Assembly (NCBI GenBank): GCA_947500555.1
Contig: CANMSE010000006.1
Span: 169,653 to 233,652, forward strand
DNA: 64,000 nt
Reading direction: 5' to 3'
Origin: an uncultured Fulvivirga sp.
GTDB lineage: Bacteria; Bacteroidota; Bacteroidia; Cytophagales; Cyclobacteriaceae
Below, piece by piece: positions 25,904 to 36,700 of this stretch. Both the position numbers and the translations under genes were made by a program. The notes under the pieces were generated by a model. The model did not search any database and had not been told where the DNA came from. It worked only from the letters and a program-made list of their open reading frames with translations. Position 1 is the first letter of the stretch. Each line of letters starts with the position of its first letter.

Positions 25904-27908
25904 ACTCGTAACTCTCTCAGTTTTCTTAATTTGCATTTCAAAGACTTCCAGCCTATGCCAGACAGATTACTCACAGTTAGACTCTTTAATTAATTCAATT
26001 GAAGAGTACAACAATTCTTACTATGAAAACATCTATGTCCATACTAATAAAGAGACTTATCAGCCTGGAGAATCTATTTGGTTCAAGGCCTATGTAACAG
26101 GCACATCAAACCTTTCATCTAACTCAAAATCACTGTTCACCCAGTTATATGATTCTGCGAAAAATTTAATTGGAATAGAAAGACATCTAATAGTTAACGG
26201 AGTTTCCACCGGAAACTTTAACCTTAATGCCAACCAAACTTCAGGAGCATATTATCTAGTATTTTCAACACATAAGTCAAAAGTGACAAGCAATGCTTTT
26301 ACAAAACTTATAGCAATAAATAATTTTAAATCTCCAAAGGATATTGTTTTCAATAAATTAGGTAAGTCTGGCCCTCAGATTTCAAAACCTAAACGCTTAA
26401 TGCTTACCTCCAAAAACGACTCGTTAGTTATACGATACACGACCTCAACACATGGTAATTACCATATTCTTCTACAGGTTAATGGTGAATTGCTTTTGGC
26501 AAACACTCAAAGTGGCGACATGAAAGTTTCAGTCCCTTTTGATATAATACCCAAAGGTATTGCTACAGTTTATTGTTTCGATCGAGATAATAAATTATTA
26601 GAAAAAACTTCACTTTCAGTTAAGTCAAATCAAAAATCTAATACAGTTGTAATTGCAAATAAACAAAGTAGAAGCGAGCAACTGTCCTATACATTTGAAT
26701 TAAAAAATACATATGGCAACCCCTTAAGAGGGCATCTGTCTGCCTCATTGTACTTGAAAGAGTTAAATCCTAATTATGGAGAAGAAGAGAACATAGTCGC
26801 ATACTCTTCAACAAGAGAAGATGTTTATATTGAGGATATAAATGATTCATTGATTCGAGATAATGTCAATGATAAATATGTGATCTCAGGAAAAGTAAGT
26901 TCCCTGCCAAAAAAATATGAAGCTGTAAAGGTATCTGCTGTAGATATTGATCAGAGGAAACTTTATGAAAAAACCATAGACAATAAAGGAGAGTTTGAAA
27001 TTGAAATTAATGAGGAAGACAAAAATCGTGAGTTTATCGTAGGTGCAAATTATAAAGATAAGCCACTTGATATTATACTCTATGACTCTGTAAAACATGA
27101 CTTTTTTCCTACCCAGTTTAATGACAATTCAACATCATTACCTATTCCAAAGAATCAGGATCCTTCAAAGAAGCAATTCCAGGAAATCAAGGATTATTTA
27201 GACCATCAAATTCTTCCTGAAATTGTAGTATCCGCAAAACGCACACCCCCTGAAAAGAAAGATACAGTAAATCATACTAAGCTTTTTAGCTACCTCAGTA
27301 ATATAAAAGTAGAAGAGATTACTAAGGATCGATTAAACATACTTGCGGGTGATGACCTACTTTCAATTTTAGAGAATTACACCTCTTTTGCCCTCATAAA
27401 GGATCTGCCGGGTTCTAGACAGCTTTTTTTTTATAAATCATTTATAAGCCTTCTCTTTCCACCTCCAATAATGTTTGTTGTAAACGGTTATTCTCGTGGA
27501 ACCAATTTTCTACACTTAAGAGACTTAGATGTGAGGTCTATAAGGAGTATCAGGATTATTAATAACATGAGCGCTGTTATACAATTCGGTGCTGAAGCTT
27601 ATGGCGGGGTTATCTTAATAGATACAGAAGATTTTGTTTCCGAAGCAACTAAACTCAAGTATACCGTAAATGAAAGTAAGATTAAGACATCCTCTTATTA
27701 TAAGATACGGAAACCATTTAAACCTTCTAGCAATTTAGAGTCTTGCATCCTATGGGAGGATCACATTAGACCAAATGATTATGGCAAGTTTATACTAAGC
27801 TTTAAAAAACCAGAGATTCCAGGAACTCTTATTCTTAAAATAGAAGGCATTGACTCAAATCTCAATTTTGTGTCATTCACAAAAGAAATAAAAATCCAGA
27901 ATTTCTAG
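25887..27908 (+). CDS. MG2-like and TonB-plug domain protein, first copy
   Basis: The product has 673 residues. After a signal peptide comes an MG2-like domain typical of alpha-2-macroglobulins (about 45-150, YVHTNKETYQPGESIWFKAYV in outline). Beta-sandwich sequence follows, with a carboxypeptidase-regulatory-like segment near 332-400, a linker with LPEIVVSAKR (442), a TonB-receptor plug (about 490-580: FVVNGYSR, SIRIINN, AYGGVILIDT) and a final short beta domain (611-673). There is no barrel. Its start overlaps the STN gene by 17 bases. The role is unknown; an extracytoplasmic adaptor or substrate-binding protein of the sigma/FecR locus is my inference. Confidence 0.75.
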   Translation: MSLMTRLVTLSVFLICISKTSSLCQTDYSQLDSLINSIEEYNNSYYENIYVHTNKETYQPGESIWFKAYVTGTSNLSSNSKSLFTQLYDSAKNLIGIERHLIVNGVSTGNFNLNANQTSGAYYLVFSTHKSKVTSNAFTKLIAINNFKSPKDIVFNKLGKSGPQISKPKRLMLTSKNDSLVIRYTTSTHGNYHILLQVNGELLLANTQSGDMKVSVPFDIIPKGIATVYCFDRDNKLLEKTSLSVKSNQKSNTVVIANKQSRSEQLSYTFELKNTYGNPLRGHLSASLYLKELNPNYGEEENIVAYSSTREDVYIEDINDSLIRDNVNDKYVISGKVSSLPKKYEAVKVSAVDIDQRKLYEKTIDNKGEFEIEINEEDKNREFIVGANYKDKPLDIILYDSVKHDFFPTQFNDNSTSLPIPKNQDPSKKQFQEIKDYLDHQILPEIVVSAKRTPPEKKDTVNHTKLFSYLSNIKVEEITKDRLNILAGDDLLSILENYTSFALIKDLPGSRQLFFYKSFISLLFPPPIMFVVNGYSRGTNFLHLRDLDVRSIRSIRIINNMSAVIQFGAEAYGGVILIDTEDFVSEATKLKYTVNESKIKTSSYYKIRKPFKPSSNLESCILWEDHIRPNDYGKFILSFKKPEIPGTLILKIEGIDSNLNFVSFTKEIKIQNF

Positions 27909-27924
27909 TGCTGTTTTTAGTCCG

Positions 27925-29919
27925 ATGAGAAAAATATTCATAGCCTATCTGGTATTTAAAATTTCATTTTTAGCGATGTACCCCAATACATTTGCTCAAC
28001 CATCGGAAACACATATTGACTCACTGATCAACGTGGTTGAGGAGTTTGGAAACAACTTTTATGAAAAAATCTATGTGTGCACCAATAAGGAAGCTTACTG
28101 GGCCGGGGATAACATTTGGTTTAAGGCCTACATCACCGGAGTAGCCAATGAACCTTCTTCTTCTGAAGTATTATATGCTCAATTGGTAGACTCAGCTAAT
28201 AACGTCATCAATATCAAACGATATATGGTGTCAAACGGAGTTTCCACTGGCAGTTTTCAAGTTGATTCCACACTCAAAGCTGGGGTGTATCGGATGGTTT
28301 TTAGCAGCGAAAAAAGTGAACTTGCTCATAATGCCTTTAGTAAATTCCTTATCATTAACAATTTTGCTAACCCAAGAAGGTCTTTTCAACGAGATGCATT
28401 TTCAAAAAATAGATCAGAAAAAACTTATAATATTAACTTGAGAACTAATGGCGACTTTTTATTTATAGAAACCAGAGAAGTTGAATCAAATGACTATTAC
28501 CTTGTCGTTACAGTCAATGGCGAATTAGTTTGGGCAAGCAGTCAGGCTGAAGACTTGCAAAGTAAAGTTTCATTGAATCTGACTGAACTTCCAATCGGTA
28601 ATGCAACTGCCTTTATCTTTGACAAACAATATCGATTGATTGACAAGAATTCAATTCCGATTAATCTTGAAAAGCTCCCAACTATTCAATCTGTTATATC
28701 AAAAAATGATTCTACCAATTTGAATTCAGTCTCAATTTTACTCAAAGATTTTGAGCAGCTGGCATTAGATGGAAAAGTCTCCATTGCGCTGTATTTGAAA
28801 GAGTTAAATCCTACGTATAAATCAGAGAATTCAATACTTTCTCATACTTATTTACAACCTGAAGGCAGTTTTCCTCCATTCGAAACATCATTTGCAAAAA
28901 GTGAAGAAGATACCTACAATATCATTGGACATATTGATGCTGATCAGAAAAAGAATCAAGATATTATGATCAATGCTATCAGCTTGGGATCCGGAATAAC
29001 CTTTGATACCCTGCCAAATAAGGTCGGTGAGTTTACCTTCAACCTTAAAAGAAAGCATCTGAAAGAAACATTCATAATTTCGGCACAAAACAAAAGAGGC
29101 AATCCCCTAAAAGTCACTATTTACGATACTATCAAGTATAACTACTTACCAGTTAGTGAAGTTTCAAACTCTATTATCACGAAGAAAAGCTTACAAATAG
29201 AAAATAGCATTGATATTAAGAATTATCTAGATCATATGATCTTACCCGAGATTACCGTTACGGATTCGAGAATCGAAGAACAAAATGTTAATGATTCATT
29301 ATTATTCTCTTACTTCAATAACGTTAAAGTATCAACATTCGAAGGTGAAAATATAAATGAGATAGCTGGTAGTACTTTTATGGAATTACTAAGACAACTT
29401 ACTGGCATTCATCTTTATAACCCAACAACTGATCTAGTATTTCTAGATAGGGGATATTTCACCAGAGATCCAGTCTTTTTTGTATTAGATGGTGTTCCCA
29501 TGGGACATAATACTAGAAGTTTAGACTACTTAAGACCCAATACAATAGAAGAAATCAGCATTATCAAAAATCTTGGTGCAATTGCACAATTTGGAATCCG
29601 TGCACGAGGAGGTGTGGTATTTATTACCACCGAGGAGTTTGCTAACGAACCAATTGATCCAGTCAAATATCACTCTCAAGAGTCAAAAGTGTCTTTATTC
29701 AATTACTTTGAACAATCATCCTCTTTTATACCTTCTGAAAAATTAGAGTCTTGTATTTACTGGAATCCAGAAGCAATAATTAAGGATGGTCAATTTCAAT
29801 TCGATTTCGAAACCCCTACTATTCCCGGAACGCTCGTGCTAAAAATTGAAGGTCTATCAGAGGAAAATAACTTCATATCGTACCAAAAGGAATATTCATA
29901 TGAGGAGCTATTGAAATAA
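27925..29919 (+). CDS. MG2-like and TonB-plug domain protein, second copy
   Basis: This 664-residue paralogue of the preceding gene has the same order: signal peptide (cut near TFAQ), MG2-like domain (YEKIYVCTNKEAYWAGDNIWF in outline), beta-sandwich middle, linker LPEITVTDSR (440), plug (about 485-570: FVLDGVPMG, EISIIKN, ARGGVVFITT) and a closing domain from about 604 (IPGTLVLKIEG). Its plug is closer to the classical pattern than that of the first copy. Sixteen bases separate the two genes. The duplication suggests a heterodimer or two ligands; neither can be shown from sequence. Confidence 0.75.
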   Translation: MRKIFIAYLVFKISFLAMYPNTFAQPSETHIDSLINVVEEFGNNFYEKIYVCTNKEAYWAGDNIWFKAYITGVANEPSSSEVLYAQLVDSANNVINIKRYMVSNGVSTGSFQVDSTLKAGVYRMVFSSEKSELAHNAFSKFLIINNFANPRRSFQRDAFSKNRSEKTYNINLRTNGDFLFIETREVESNDYYLVVTVNGELVWASSQAEDLQSKVSLNLTELPIGNATAFIFDKQYRLIDKNSIPINLEKLPTIQSVISKNDSTNLNSVSILLKDFEQLALDGKVSIALYLKELNPTYKSENSILSHTYLQPEGSFPPFETSFAKSEEDTYNIIGHIDADQKKNQDIMINAISLGSGITFDTLPNKVGEFTFNLKRKHLKETFIISAQNKRGNPLKVTIYDTIKYNYLPVSEVSNSIITKKSLQIENSIDIKNYLDHMILPEITVTDSRIEEQNVNDSLLFSYFNNVKVSTFEGENINEIAGSTFMELLRQLTGIHLYNPTTDLVFLDRGYFTRDPVFFVLDGVPMGHNTRSLDYLRPNTIEEISIIKNLGAIAQFGIRARGGVVFITTEEFANEPIDPVKYHSQESKVSLFNYFEQSSSFIPSEKLESCIYWNPEAIIKDGQFQFDFETPTIPGTLVLKIEGLSEENNFISYQKEYSYEELLK

Positions 29920-29988
29920 AAATTTGTTGTCTTTGTAATAAAATCAACTAAGTTGAGTACTACTGTATCAAAGACTTAAAAAAATCTT

Positions 29989-30492
29989 TTGGATCAACAG
30001 AAAACTTTCAATTCGTGGATTAAAGATTATAGAGCTTTACTATTCAAAGTAGTGCGTGCCTACACATTGAATAATGATGATGCCAATGACCTTTTCCAGG
30101 AAATAGCCATACAGGTTTGGAAAAGTATTCCAAATTTTAGAGGTGAGTCGGCTGCCAGTACCTGGTTGTATCGCATTGCTCTTAATACAGCTATCCGATG
30201 GTCCAAAAGAGAAAGGAAGCATAACGATGGGAAACAAGATTTTGACAGTTCTGCCTATATGCTGGAATATAAACCTGATCAGCAAGACGAACGATTAGAA
30301 TGGTTGTACTATCAAATTGCTCAGATGGATGAAGTAGATAAGTCTTTGACCTTGCTTCTCCTAGATGGCTTTAGTTATAAGGAGATGGCAGAAATGATGG
30401 GTATTTCCGACTCTAATATTGGTGTAAAGATCCATCGGATAAAAAAATATTTAGTAGAACGATCTAAAACCTATGACAGTCATGGAGTTTGA
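29989..30492 (+). CDS. ECF sigma factor paired with a membrane protein
   Basis: The 167-residue product has region 2 (DANDLFQEIAIQVWKSIPNFRG in outline, STWLYRIALNTAI) and region 4 (SYKEMAEMMGISDSNIGVKIHRIKK in outline). The start must be the TTG at 29989, because an in-frame stop lies twelve bases upstream and the next ATG would remove region 2. The following membrane protein gene starts inside its last codons, a typical sigma/anti-sigma layout. It is a different ECF group from the FecI-like factor at 22956 and resembles the one at 53566. Confidence 0.88.
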   Translation: MDQQKTFNSWIKDYRALLFKVVRAYTLNNDDANDLFQEIAIQVWKSIPNFRGESAASTWLYRIALNTAIRWSKRERKHNDGKQDFDSSAYMLEYKPDQQDERLEWLYYQIAQMDEVDKSLTLLLLDGFSYKEMAEMMGISDSNIGVKIHRIKKYLVERSKTYDSHGV

Positions 30493-31054
30493 TGAATTAA
30501 AAAAAGTTTGGGATAAACAAAATGAGAAACCTATGTATACAATAGATGAACAAGCCTTACATGGCATTATAACAACAAAGAAAAAGGGAGCGATTAAAAA
30601 AGCAACACTCATGGAGTTTTTTCTGGTTGGAGCCAATATTCTAGCTGGAGGAACAGTAATTGTAGCCCACACTCTCAAAGGAAGCGAAAATATCTATGCT
30701 TTTTTAATGGGTTCTGTAATGGTTATAACCGCCCTAATAATTCTATTTTATCGAAGCAGACGATTATCCAATAAACCTCAATATGAACGATCTGTTCATG
30801 GAGATGTTGAGCATGGCTTGTCAGATGCCAAGTATGTAGTTAGAATGTCAAGAACAATGCAATACTACTTTATGGTCATTGGGTTACTTATGATCTTTGC
30901 TAAAGGTTTTGATGACTGGACAAAAACAATTCTTGTTATAGCTTTTATAGGATTCACATTATATGCAAGCACATGGGAGCATAAATGGTACGTGAGAAAG
31001 TATAATGATCTCAAAAACTTAAAAAAGGTATTGGAGGGTGAAGAAGGTAATTAA
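30482..31054 (+). CDS. Membrane protein, probable anti-sigma factor
   Basis: From the ATG at 30482 the 190-residue product opens with MEFDELKKVWDKQ, a short cytoplasmic part of about 45 residues, then two helices (about 44-85), a cytoplasmic loop and two more helices (about 125-165). No zinc-binding anti-sigma motif is seen. The start lies inside the upstream sigma gene. The partner of the sigma factor at 53566 opens with MEFKELESLW and has the same layout. This shared opening argues for the 30482 start over the ATG at 30473 and for a common sigma-binding function. That function is inferred. Confidence 0.65.
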   Translation: MEFDELKKVWDKQNEKPMYTIDEQALHGIITTKKKGAIKKATLMEFFLVGANILAGGTVIVAHTLKGSENIYAFLMGSVMVITALIILFYRSRRLSNKPQYERSVHGDVEHGLSDAKYVVRMSRTMQYYFMVIGLLMIFAKGFDDWTKTILVIAFIGFTLYASTWEHKWYVRKYNDLKNLKKVLEGEEGN

Positions 31055-31077
31055 CGCTTTGAACCCTGCATAATACT

Positions 31078-33432
31078 TTAATCCATCCTTAAGTTATCAC
31101 TTGGATTTGTTATGGCAGCACGGAATGAACTATAACCAACGCTAACAATGGTAAATAATACAATAATTCCGAAAGCTAAAATCATTACCCATTCTTGCAC
31201 TTCAACTCTATAAACAAAACCACTAAGCCAATCATCAACTAGTAGATAGGCCATAGGTATACCAATTATAGCAGCTATAATCATAAGCTTAACAAATACT
31301 TTCATTTGAATAGTAAGCATTTGATTGACAGTTGCGCCAAGTACTTTCCTGATACTTATTTCCTTTAGTTTAGTTTCTGCTAGAAAAGCTGCCAGACCAT
31401 ATAGGCCCATACAAGCGATGAAGATTGAAAATATAGAGAAATAAGTTACCATTTTAGCAGTCTGTTCTTCTGACTGATACATCCTGCTAAACTTATCAGC
31501 TAAGAATTCATGATTAAGCTCATCATCAGGATTTACGCTTTTCCATGCATTGCCAATATCCGTCATAGTCTTATCCAAATCTGTTGTAGAAATACGTATG
31601 GCCAATTTTTGGTACCAACTGGGAAGGTTATACAACATGACCGGCCTAATTGCCGTATGCAGAGACTCAAAATGAAAATCTTTAACAACTCCTACTATCC
31701 GTAATGGAGTTTTCATGTGATCAATTTCTATCTCGCTACCAACAGGGTTTGCCATCAAATAGTGTCTTACAAATGCTTCATTCACAATCATGCTATTCGA
31801 GTCTAACTTATCAACTCCTCCTGCAACCCATTGCATATTTAGTGACTTCAAGTAATTATCGTCTACCGCTATAATATTGATCAATTCCTGTTCAACATCA
31901 ATATTACTTGGTTTTGCACGCCATGAATTCAACTCATCAAATGGCAGATCACTTGCTGCAGAAACTGATTTAACCGTTGATAATTGAGACAAGGTATTCT
32001 CCATTAAAACGCGAGTATCTCTTGTTGCTTTATTATTCAATTTGATAACTACCACTCCTTCTATATCTGCTCCCAAATCCTTTGACTTAATATAATTTAG
32101 TTGCTGATAGATAATTACAGCCCCAACTATAAGTACAATAGCTATCGCAAACTGTATAACAACAAGTAATTGTCTTAATGAAGTGGCTACCTTAGAATTC
32201 CCCTGCGATGATTGCCCTTTGAGTGTCTTGATAGGATCAAAAGAAGAAAGGAAAAAGGCAGGAAAAGATCCCGCAATTATACCTACCAAAATGACAATGC
32301 CAGCCAATGCAGGTAATGATATAATTATATCGGTTACCCCAATACTCTTACCTGTGAAAGTATTAAAAAAAGGAAGTGTAATTGAAATAATGAAAACAGC
32401 TAGAATCAACGAGATGAATGTTATTAAAAGTGATTCACCCAAAAACTGCCTCACCAATGTCAACTTATTAACTCCTAATACTTTTTTGACACCTACTTCC
32501 TTCGCCCTCCACATGGACCGAGCGGTCGATAGATTGATGAAATTGAAGCAGGCTATGGTCAATATAAGAACTGCTACCGCTATCAAAATAGTCAAGAGTT
32601 GATAATTCCCATTTTGCTCCAACTCCCCCTGTAGATTTGAATGCAAATGGATGTCTTCAATTGATTGCGAAAAAAAACGTATACCATATTGATTCAAAGC
32701 CTCACTTGGGCCGTGTTCAAAAGCCATGGAATTTATCTGCTTTTCAAATTCTCCTATATCAATATCTTCTTTAAGTAAGGCGTAGTTATAGAGCCACACA
32801 TTTCCCCAATGATCAAACATGTCTTGAGCATAAACCTTTTTTGTGGTTTCTAATGACAATAAATAGTCAAAATGAAAATGAGCCTTTGAAGATAAACCCT
32901 CAGCAATTGCCGTTATCTCATACTGTCTGTCATCAATAGTCAATAGTTCACCTAAAGCCTTTTTATCTCCAAAGAGTTTATCTTTGATTTTTTTACTTAT
33001 AACTACCTTCAAAGGAGTCGCTAGTGGCTCTGGGATAGATCCTTCAAATGTAATTCCAAAAACCTTAAGGAAGTTCTGATCTGCCCAGTGGACCTTGTCT
33101 TCCAAATAAGTATTCTCACCGAGTTTTACTTTGGCTTCAATTGGCATTGAAAACTGTGTCAGTTGTTCTATATCAGATATATATTCTTTCGCTAGTTCGC
33201 CTAATTTGTAATTTGTAGCTGCATTAGAAGACTTTTCACCTCCCTGACCAGATTCACGAACTATACGATAAATACGTTCAGAATGCGGATAAAATTTGTC
33301 GTAAGACAGTTCATCTTTTACATACAAGTAAATTGTAAGGCAAGCAGCTAGTCCAATACCCAAACCAAAAATATTGATCAAGGCATATACTTTTCTGCTT
33401 ACAAGATTCCGAAGGGCGATTTTAAAAAACAT
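31078..33432 (-). CDS. FtsX/MacB-type ABC transporter permease
   Basis: The 784-residue product has the Bacteroidota layout: an N-terminal helix (around ALINIFGLGIGLAACL), a large periplasmic MacB-type domain, three helices with an FtsX domain, a second periplasmic domain, and a second FtsX domain with three helices at the end. Cytoplasmic loops such as AREVGVKKVLGV-like and EISIRKVLGATV contact the ATPase. No ATPase gene is adjacent. Such permeases work in lipoprotein release, peptide export or antimicrobial resistance. It converges on the putative anti-sigma gene with 23 bases between stops. Confidence 0.9.
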   Translation of the reverse strand: MFFKIALRNLVSRKVYALINIFGLGIGLAACLTIYLYVKDELSYDKFYPHSERIYRIVRESGQGGEKSSNAATNYKLGELAKEYISDIEQLTQFSMPIEAKVKLGENTYLEDKVHWADQNFLKVFGITFEGSIPEPLATPLKVVISKKIKDKLFGDKKALGELLTIDDRQYEITAIAEGLSSKAHFHFDYLLSLETTKKVYAQDMFDHWGNVWLYNYALLKEDIDIGEFEKQINSMAFEHGPSEALNQYGIRFFSQSIEDIHLHSNLQGELEQNGNYQLLTILIAVAVLILTIACFNFINLSTARSMWRAKEVGVKKVLGVNKLTLVRQFLGESLLITFISLILAVFIISITLPFFNTFTGKSIGVTDIIISLPALAGIVILVGIIAGSFPAFFLSSFDPIKTLKGQSSQGNSKVATSLRQLLVVIQFAIAIVLIVGAVIIYQQLNYIKSKDLGADIEGVVVIKLNNKATRDTRVLMENTLSQLSTVKSVSAASDLPFDELNSWRAKPSNIDVEQELINIIAVDDNYLKSLNMQWVAGGVDKLDSNSMIVNEAFVRHYLMANPVGSEIEIDHMKTPLRIVGVVKDFHFESLHTAIRPVMLYNLPSWYQKLAIRISTTDLDKTMTDIGNAWKSVNPDDELNHEFLADKFSRMYQSEEQTAKMVTYFSIFSIFIACMGLYGLAAFLAETKLKEISIRKVLGATVNQMLTIQMKVFVKLMIIAAIIGIPMAYLLVDDWLSGFVYRVEVQEWVMILAFGIIVLFTIVSVGYSSFRAAITNPSDNLRMD

Positions 33433-33765
33433 GGCTAAGGAGTTAGTTGAATCTCAATTAGACTGAGATGTCCAATAAAAGTTTCATTTAAAGACATTAA
33501 ATTCTCTCAATGGTTGTATTGTGCCCGTTAATAGTTCATCAAAATATGGAAATATAGTAGAATGCAACCGTTACCGATTACATTTTTCTTACTCGATAAA
33601 ATAATTCAATGCGTAATTTTTATTTTTATTGCTACATTTTTAATTTATACATAATAAATACATCATTTCATTGAAATAATATTTAGTATCTTTATTATGC
33701 TGCTTGAACTGTAGCTATAAATTAATAGGTGTCCCATCACCTTATAGTATCATCGCTAAGAACTT
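33433..33765. other. Control region between the ABC permease and gltB
   Basis: This is 333 bases of AT-rich DNA between divergent genes. Seen are a small hairpin near the permease start (ATCTCA 33451-33456 with TGAGAT 33464-33469), a TATCTTTA element (33687-33694) one mismatch from a -7 box but without a well-spaced TTG, and a short GGTG/CACC stem (33728-33741) in the gltB leader. I see no gene and no recognisable riboswitch. Confidence 0.4.
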
Positions 33766-36700
33766 ATGAAAGGATTATACACACCATCATTAGAGCATGA
33801 TTCCTGTGGTATTGGCTGCATTGCTAATATAACCGGAGCTAAATCAAGTAACACTATTCAGGATGCACTAAGCATGTTGGAAAATATGGAACATAGGGGT
33901 GGCACGGGTAGCGATCCAGATTCTGGTGACGGTGCTGGTATACTTTTTCAGAATCCCCATTCATTTTTCAAAAGCATCGAAAAAGAACTTGATTTCAAAA
34001 TCCCTGAATTCGGGCATTATGGTGTAGGGATGACCTTTTTCCCAAGAATAGAATCTGTGCGAAACTCCTGTAAGGAAGAAATGAAAGTAATAGCCAGTGA
34101 AATGGGGTTTGAAATACTAGGCTTTCGAACCGTTCCTGTAAATCACACAATACCAGGATCAGAGTCCAGACGTGTGGAGCCAATCATAGAGCAGGTATTT
34201 CTAAAACATAAAGAAGCAATTGACGAGGAGTTAGAAAGAAAGTTGTTCTTGTTTAGAAATTATTCTACGCATAAAATCAATGCAGAAGTCATTGGTAGCA
34301 ACGGGGAGTTTTACTTCCCCAGCCTCTCTTATAAAGTAATCATATACAAGGGTCAACTGAGAACTGACCAATTGCGCTCTTTCTATCTAGACCTTCAAAA
34401 TCCAGATTTGGAAAGTGCGTTAGCTGTGGTTCACTCACGATTTTCCACTAACACCTTTCCCAATTGGAAACTGGCACAACCCTTTAGGTATTTGGCTCAT
34501 AATGGTGAGATCAATACCATTAAAGGAAATGTGACTAAAATGAAGTCGAAGGAAGCCATCATGAAATCGGCCTATTTCTCAGATGATGAGCTTCAAAAAA
34601 TATTACCTGTAACCAACCCCTCTTACTCAGATTCTGCCAACTTGGATGCTTTGGTGGAAATGCTGACTATCAACGGTAGGTCACTTCCTCATGTAATGAT
34701 GATGTTAGTACCTGAAGCCTGGCAAGATAATAAGTTGATGGATAAAGAGAGAAAGGCATTTTATAAATTTCACGCGGCACTCATGGAGCCATGGGACGGC
34801 CCCGCAGCCCTTATTTTTTCAGATGGTAATTCCGTGGGAGCTACTCTTGATAGAAATGGACTGCGTCCTGCCCGGTACTGCATAACAAAAGACGGACGAT
34901 TGATAATCTCCTCTGAAGCCGGTGCATTGCCGATAGGTCCTGCAAACATCGAAAAGAATGGACGTATTCAACCGGGTAAAATGCTAATTGCTGATTTAAA
35001 GAAACAAGCCATTTTAGAGGATGATGAAATAAAAAAAGCAATCACCAGTAAGCAACCGTATGGTCAGTGGATTGAAGAGAACAGAGTCAAATTAAGACTC
35101 TTATCTCATTCTGATACTTCCACAGTTGAAGACGAAGAAGACCTATTAATACGACAAAAAGCTTGTGGTTACACTTCCGAGGATCTAAAACTCATTTTGA
35201 AACCAATGGCCGAAAAAGCTACTGAACCTATTGGTTCCATGGGAGCTGATACTCCGATAGCGGTCCTATCAAATCAGAGTCAACATATTTCGAATTATTT
35301 TAAACAGCTTTTTGCCCAGGTAAGCAATCCACCGATAGATCCTATTCGCGAGCGTATGGTTATGTCATTATTTACAAGGGTCGGTGAAAGCTTAAATATT
35401 TTAGAGGAAAGCTCAGCTCATACCAAACAAGTACATATCTCGCAACCAGTATTGCTCGATGAAGATTTAGAGAAATTCAAAAATCTGGATCACATTGATT
35501 TTAACTATGGGGTGTTAAACTCAACTTTCAACGCTGATGGAAAACCAGGTCGACTAGAACAAGGTTTGGATGACCTTTGTGCTATGGCTAAACGTGCTAT
35601 AAAAGAAGGTAAAAAGGTACTCATCATCTCTGACAAAGCTGTCAATAAGGACCGAGCTCCCATTCCATCGTTAATTGCGACAGGTGCGGTACACCATTAT
35701 TTAGTTAGAAATAACCTTAGAACTAAAGTTGGAATTGTGATTGAAGGAGGTGATATCTGGGAAACACATCATTTCGCTACTATTATTGGCTATGGGGCAA
35801 GTGCGGTTAACCCTTACTTGGCTATTGCCACCATCAGGCAATTACATGAACAGGGAAATATCGATAAGTCTATTTCTTACAAGGCTGCTCTAGCTAATTA
35901 TCAACAGGCCATTGGATACGGTTTATTGAAAATTCTTTCGAAAATTGGCATTAGCACACTGCAATCGTATCAGGCAGCGCAAATTTTTGAGGCTTTAGGT
36001 ATTAGTAAACGCGTAGTAGATCGATGTTTTACAGGAACGATCACCAGAATTGAAGGGCTTGACTTTGATGGTTTAGCAAAAGAAGTTTTGGTAAAACATG
36101 CCACGGCTTATCCAATCAACACAGAAAAACTTGAAATTGGCGGAGTATATCAATGGCGCCAACGAGGAGAGAAACACCTTTTTAATCCGGAGACAATCCA
36201 TTTATTACAGCATTCTACCCAAACCAATAATTACGAAAAATATAAGAAATACGCTCAACACATCAATGATCAAACAGAAAATGCGCTGACCTTGAGAGGG
36301 TTATTAGCCTTTAGAAAAAGGGCACCTATCCCTTTAGACGAAGTTGAACCAATTGAAAATATTTTTAATCGATTTGCCACTGGGGCCATGTCATTTGGTT
36401 CAATCTCTCATGAAGCGCACAGCACCCTGGCCATTGCCATGAATAGAATAGGTGCTAAAAGTAATAGTGGTGAAGGTGGTGAAGATGAAGTACGCTTTAA
36501 AGTGAGTAAAAATGGTGATTGGGAGCGTTCTGCAATAAAGCAGGTAGCCTCAGGTAGATTTGGTGTAACCAGCAATTACCTGACGAATGCCGAAGAGCTA
36601 CAAATAAAAATTGCTCAGGGAGCTAAACCCGGAGAAGGTGGGCAATTGCCGGGCCATAAAGTAGATGATTGGATAGGAAGAGTAAGACATGCCACTCCAG

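Noticed and set aside
33728..33741. Possible riboswitch in the gltB leader.
   Set aside because: Only a four-pair stem is seen; there is no glutamine or other known aptamer pattern.
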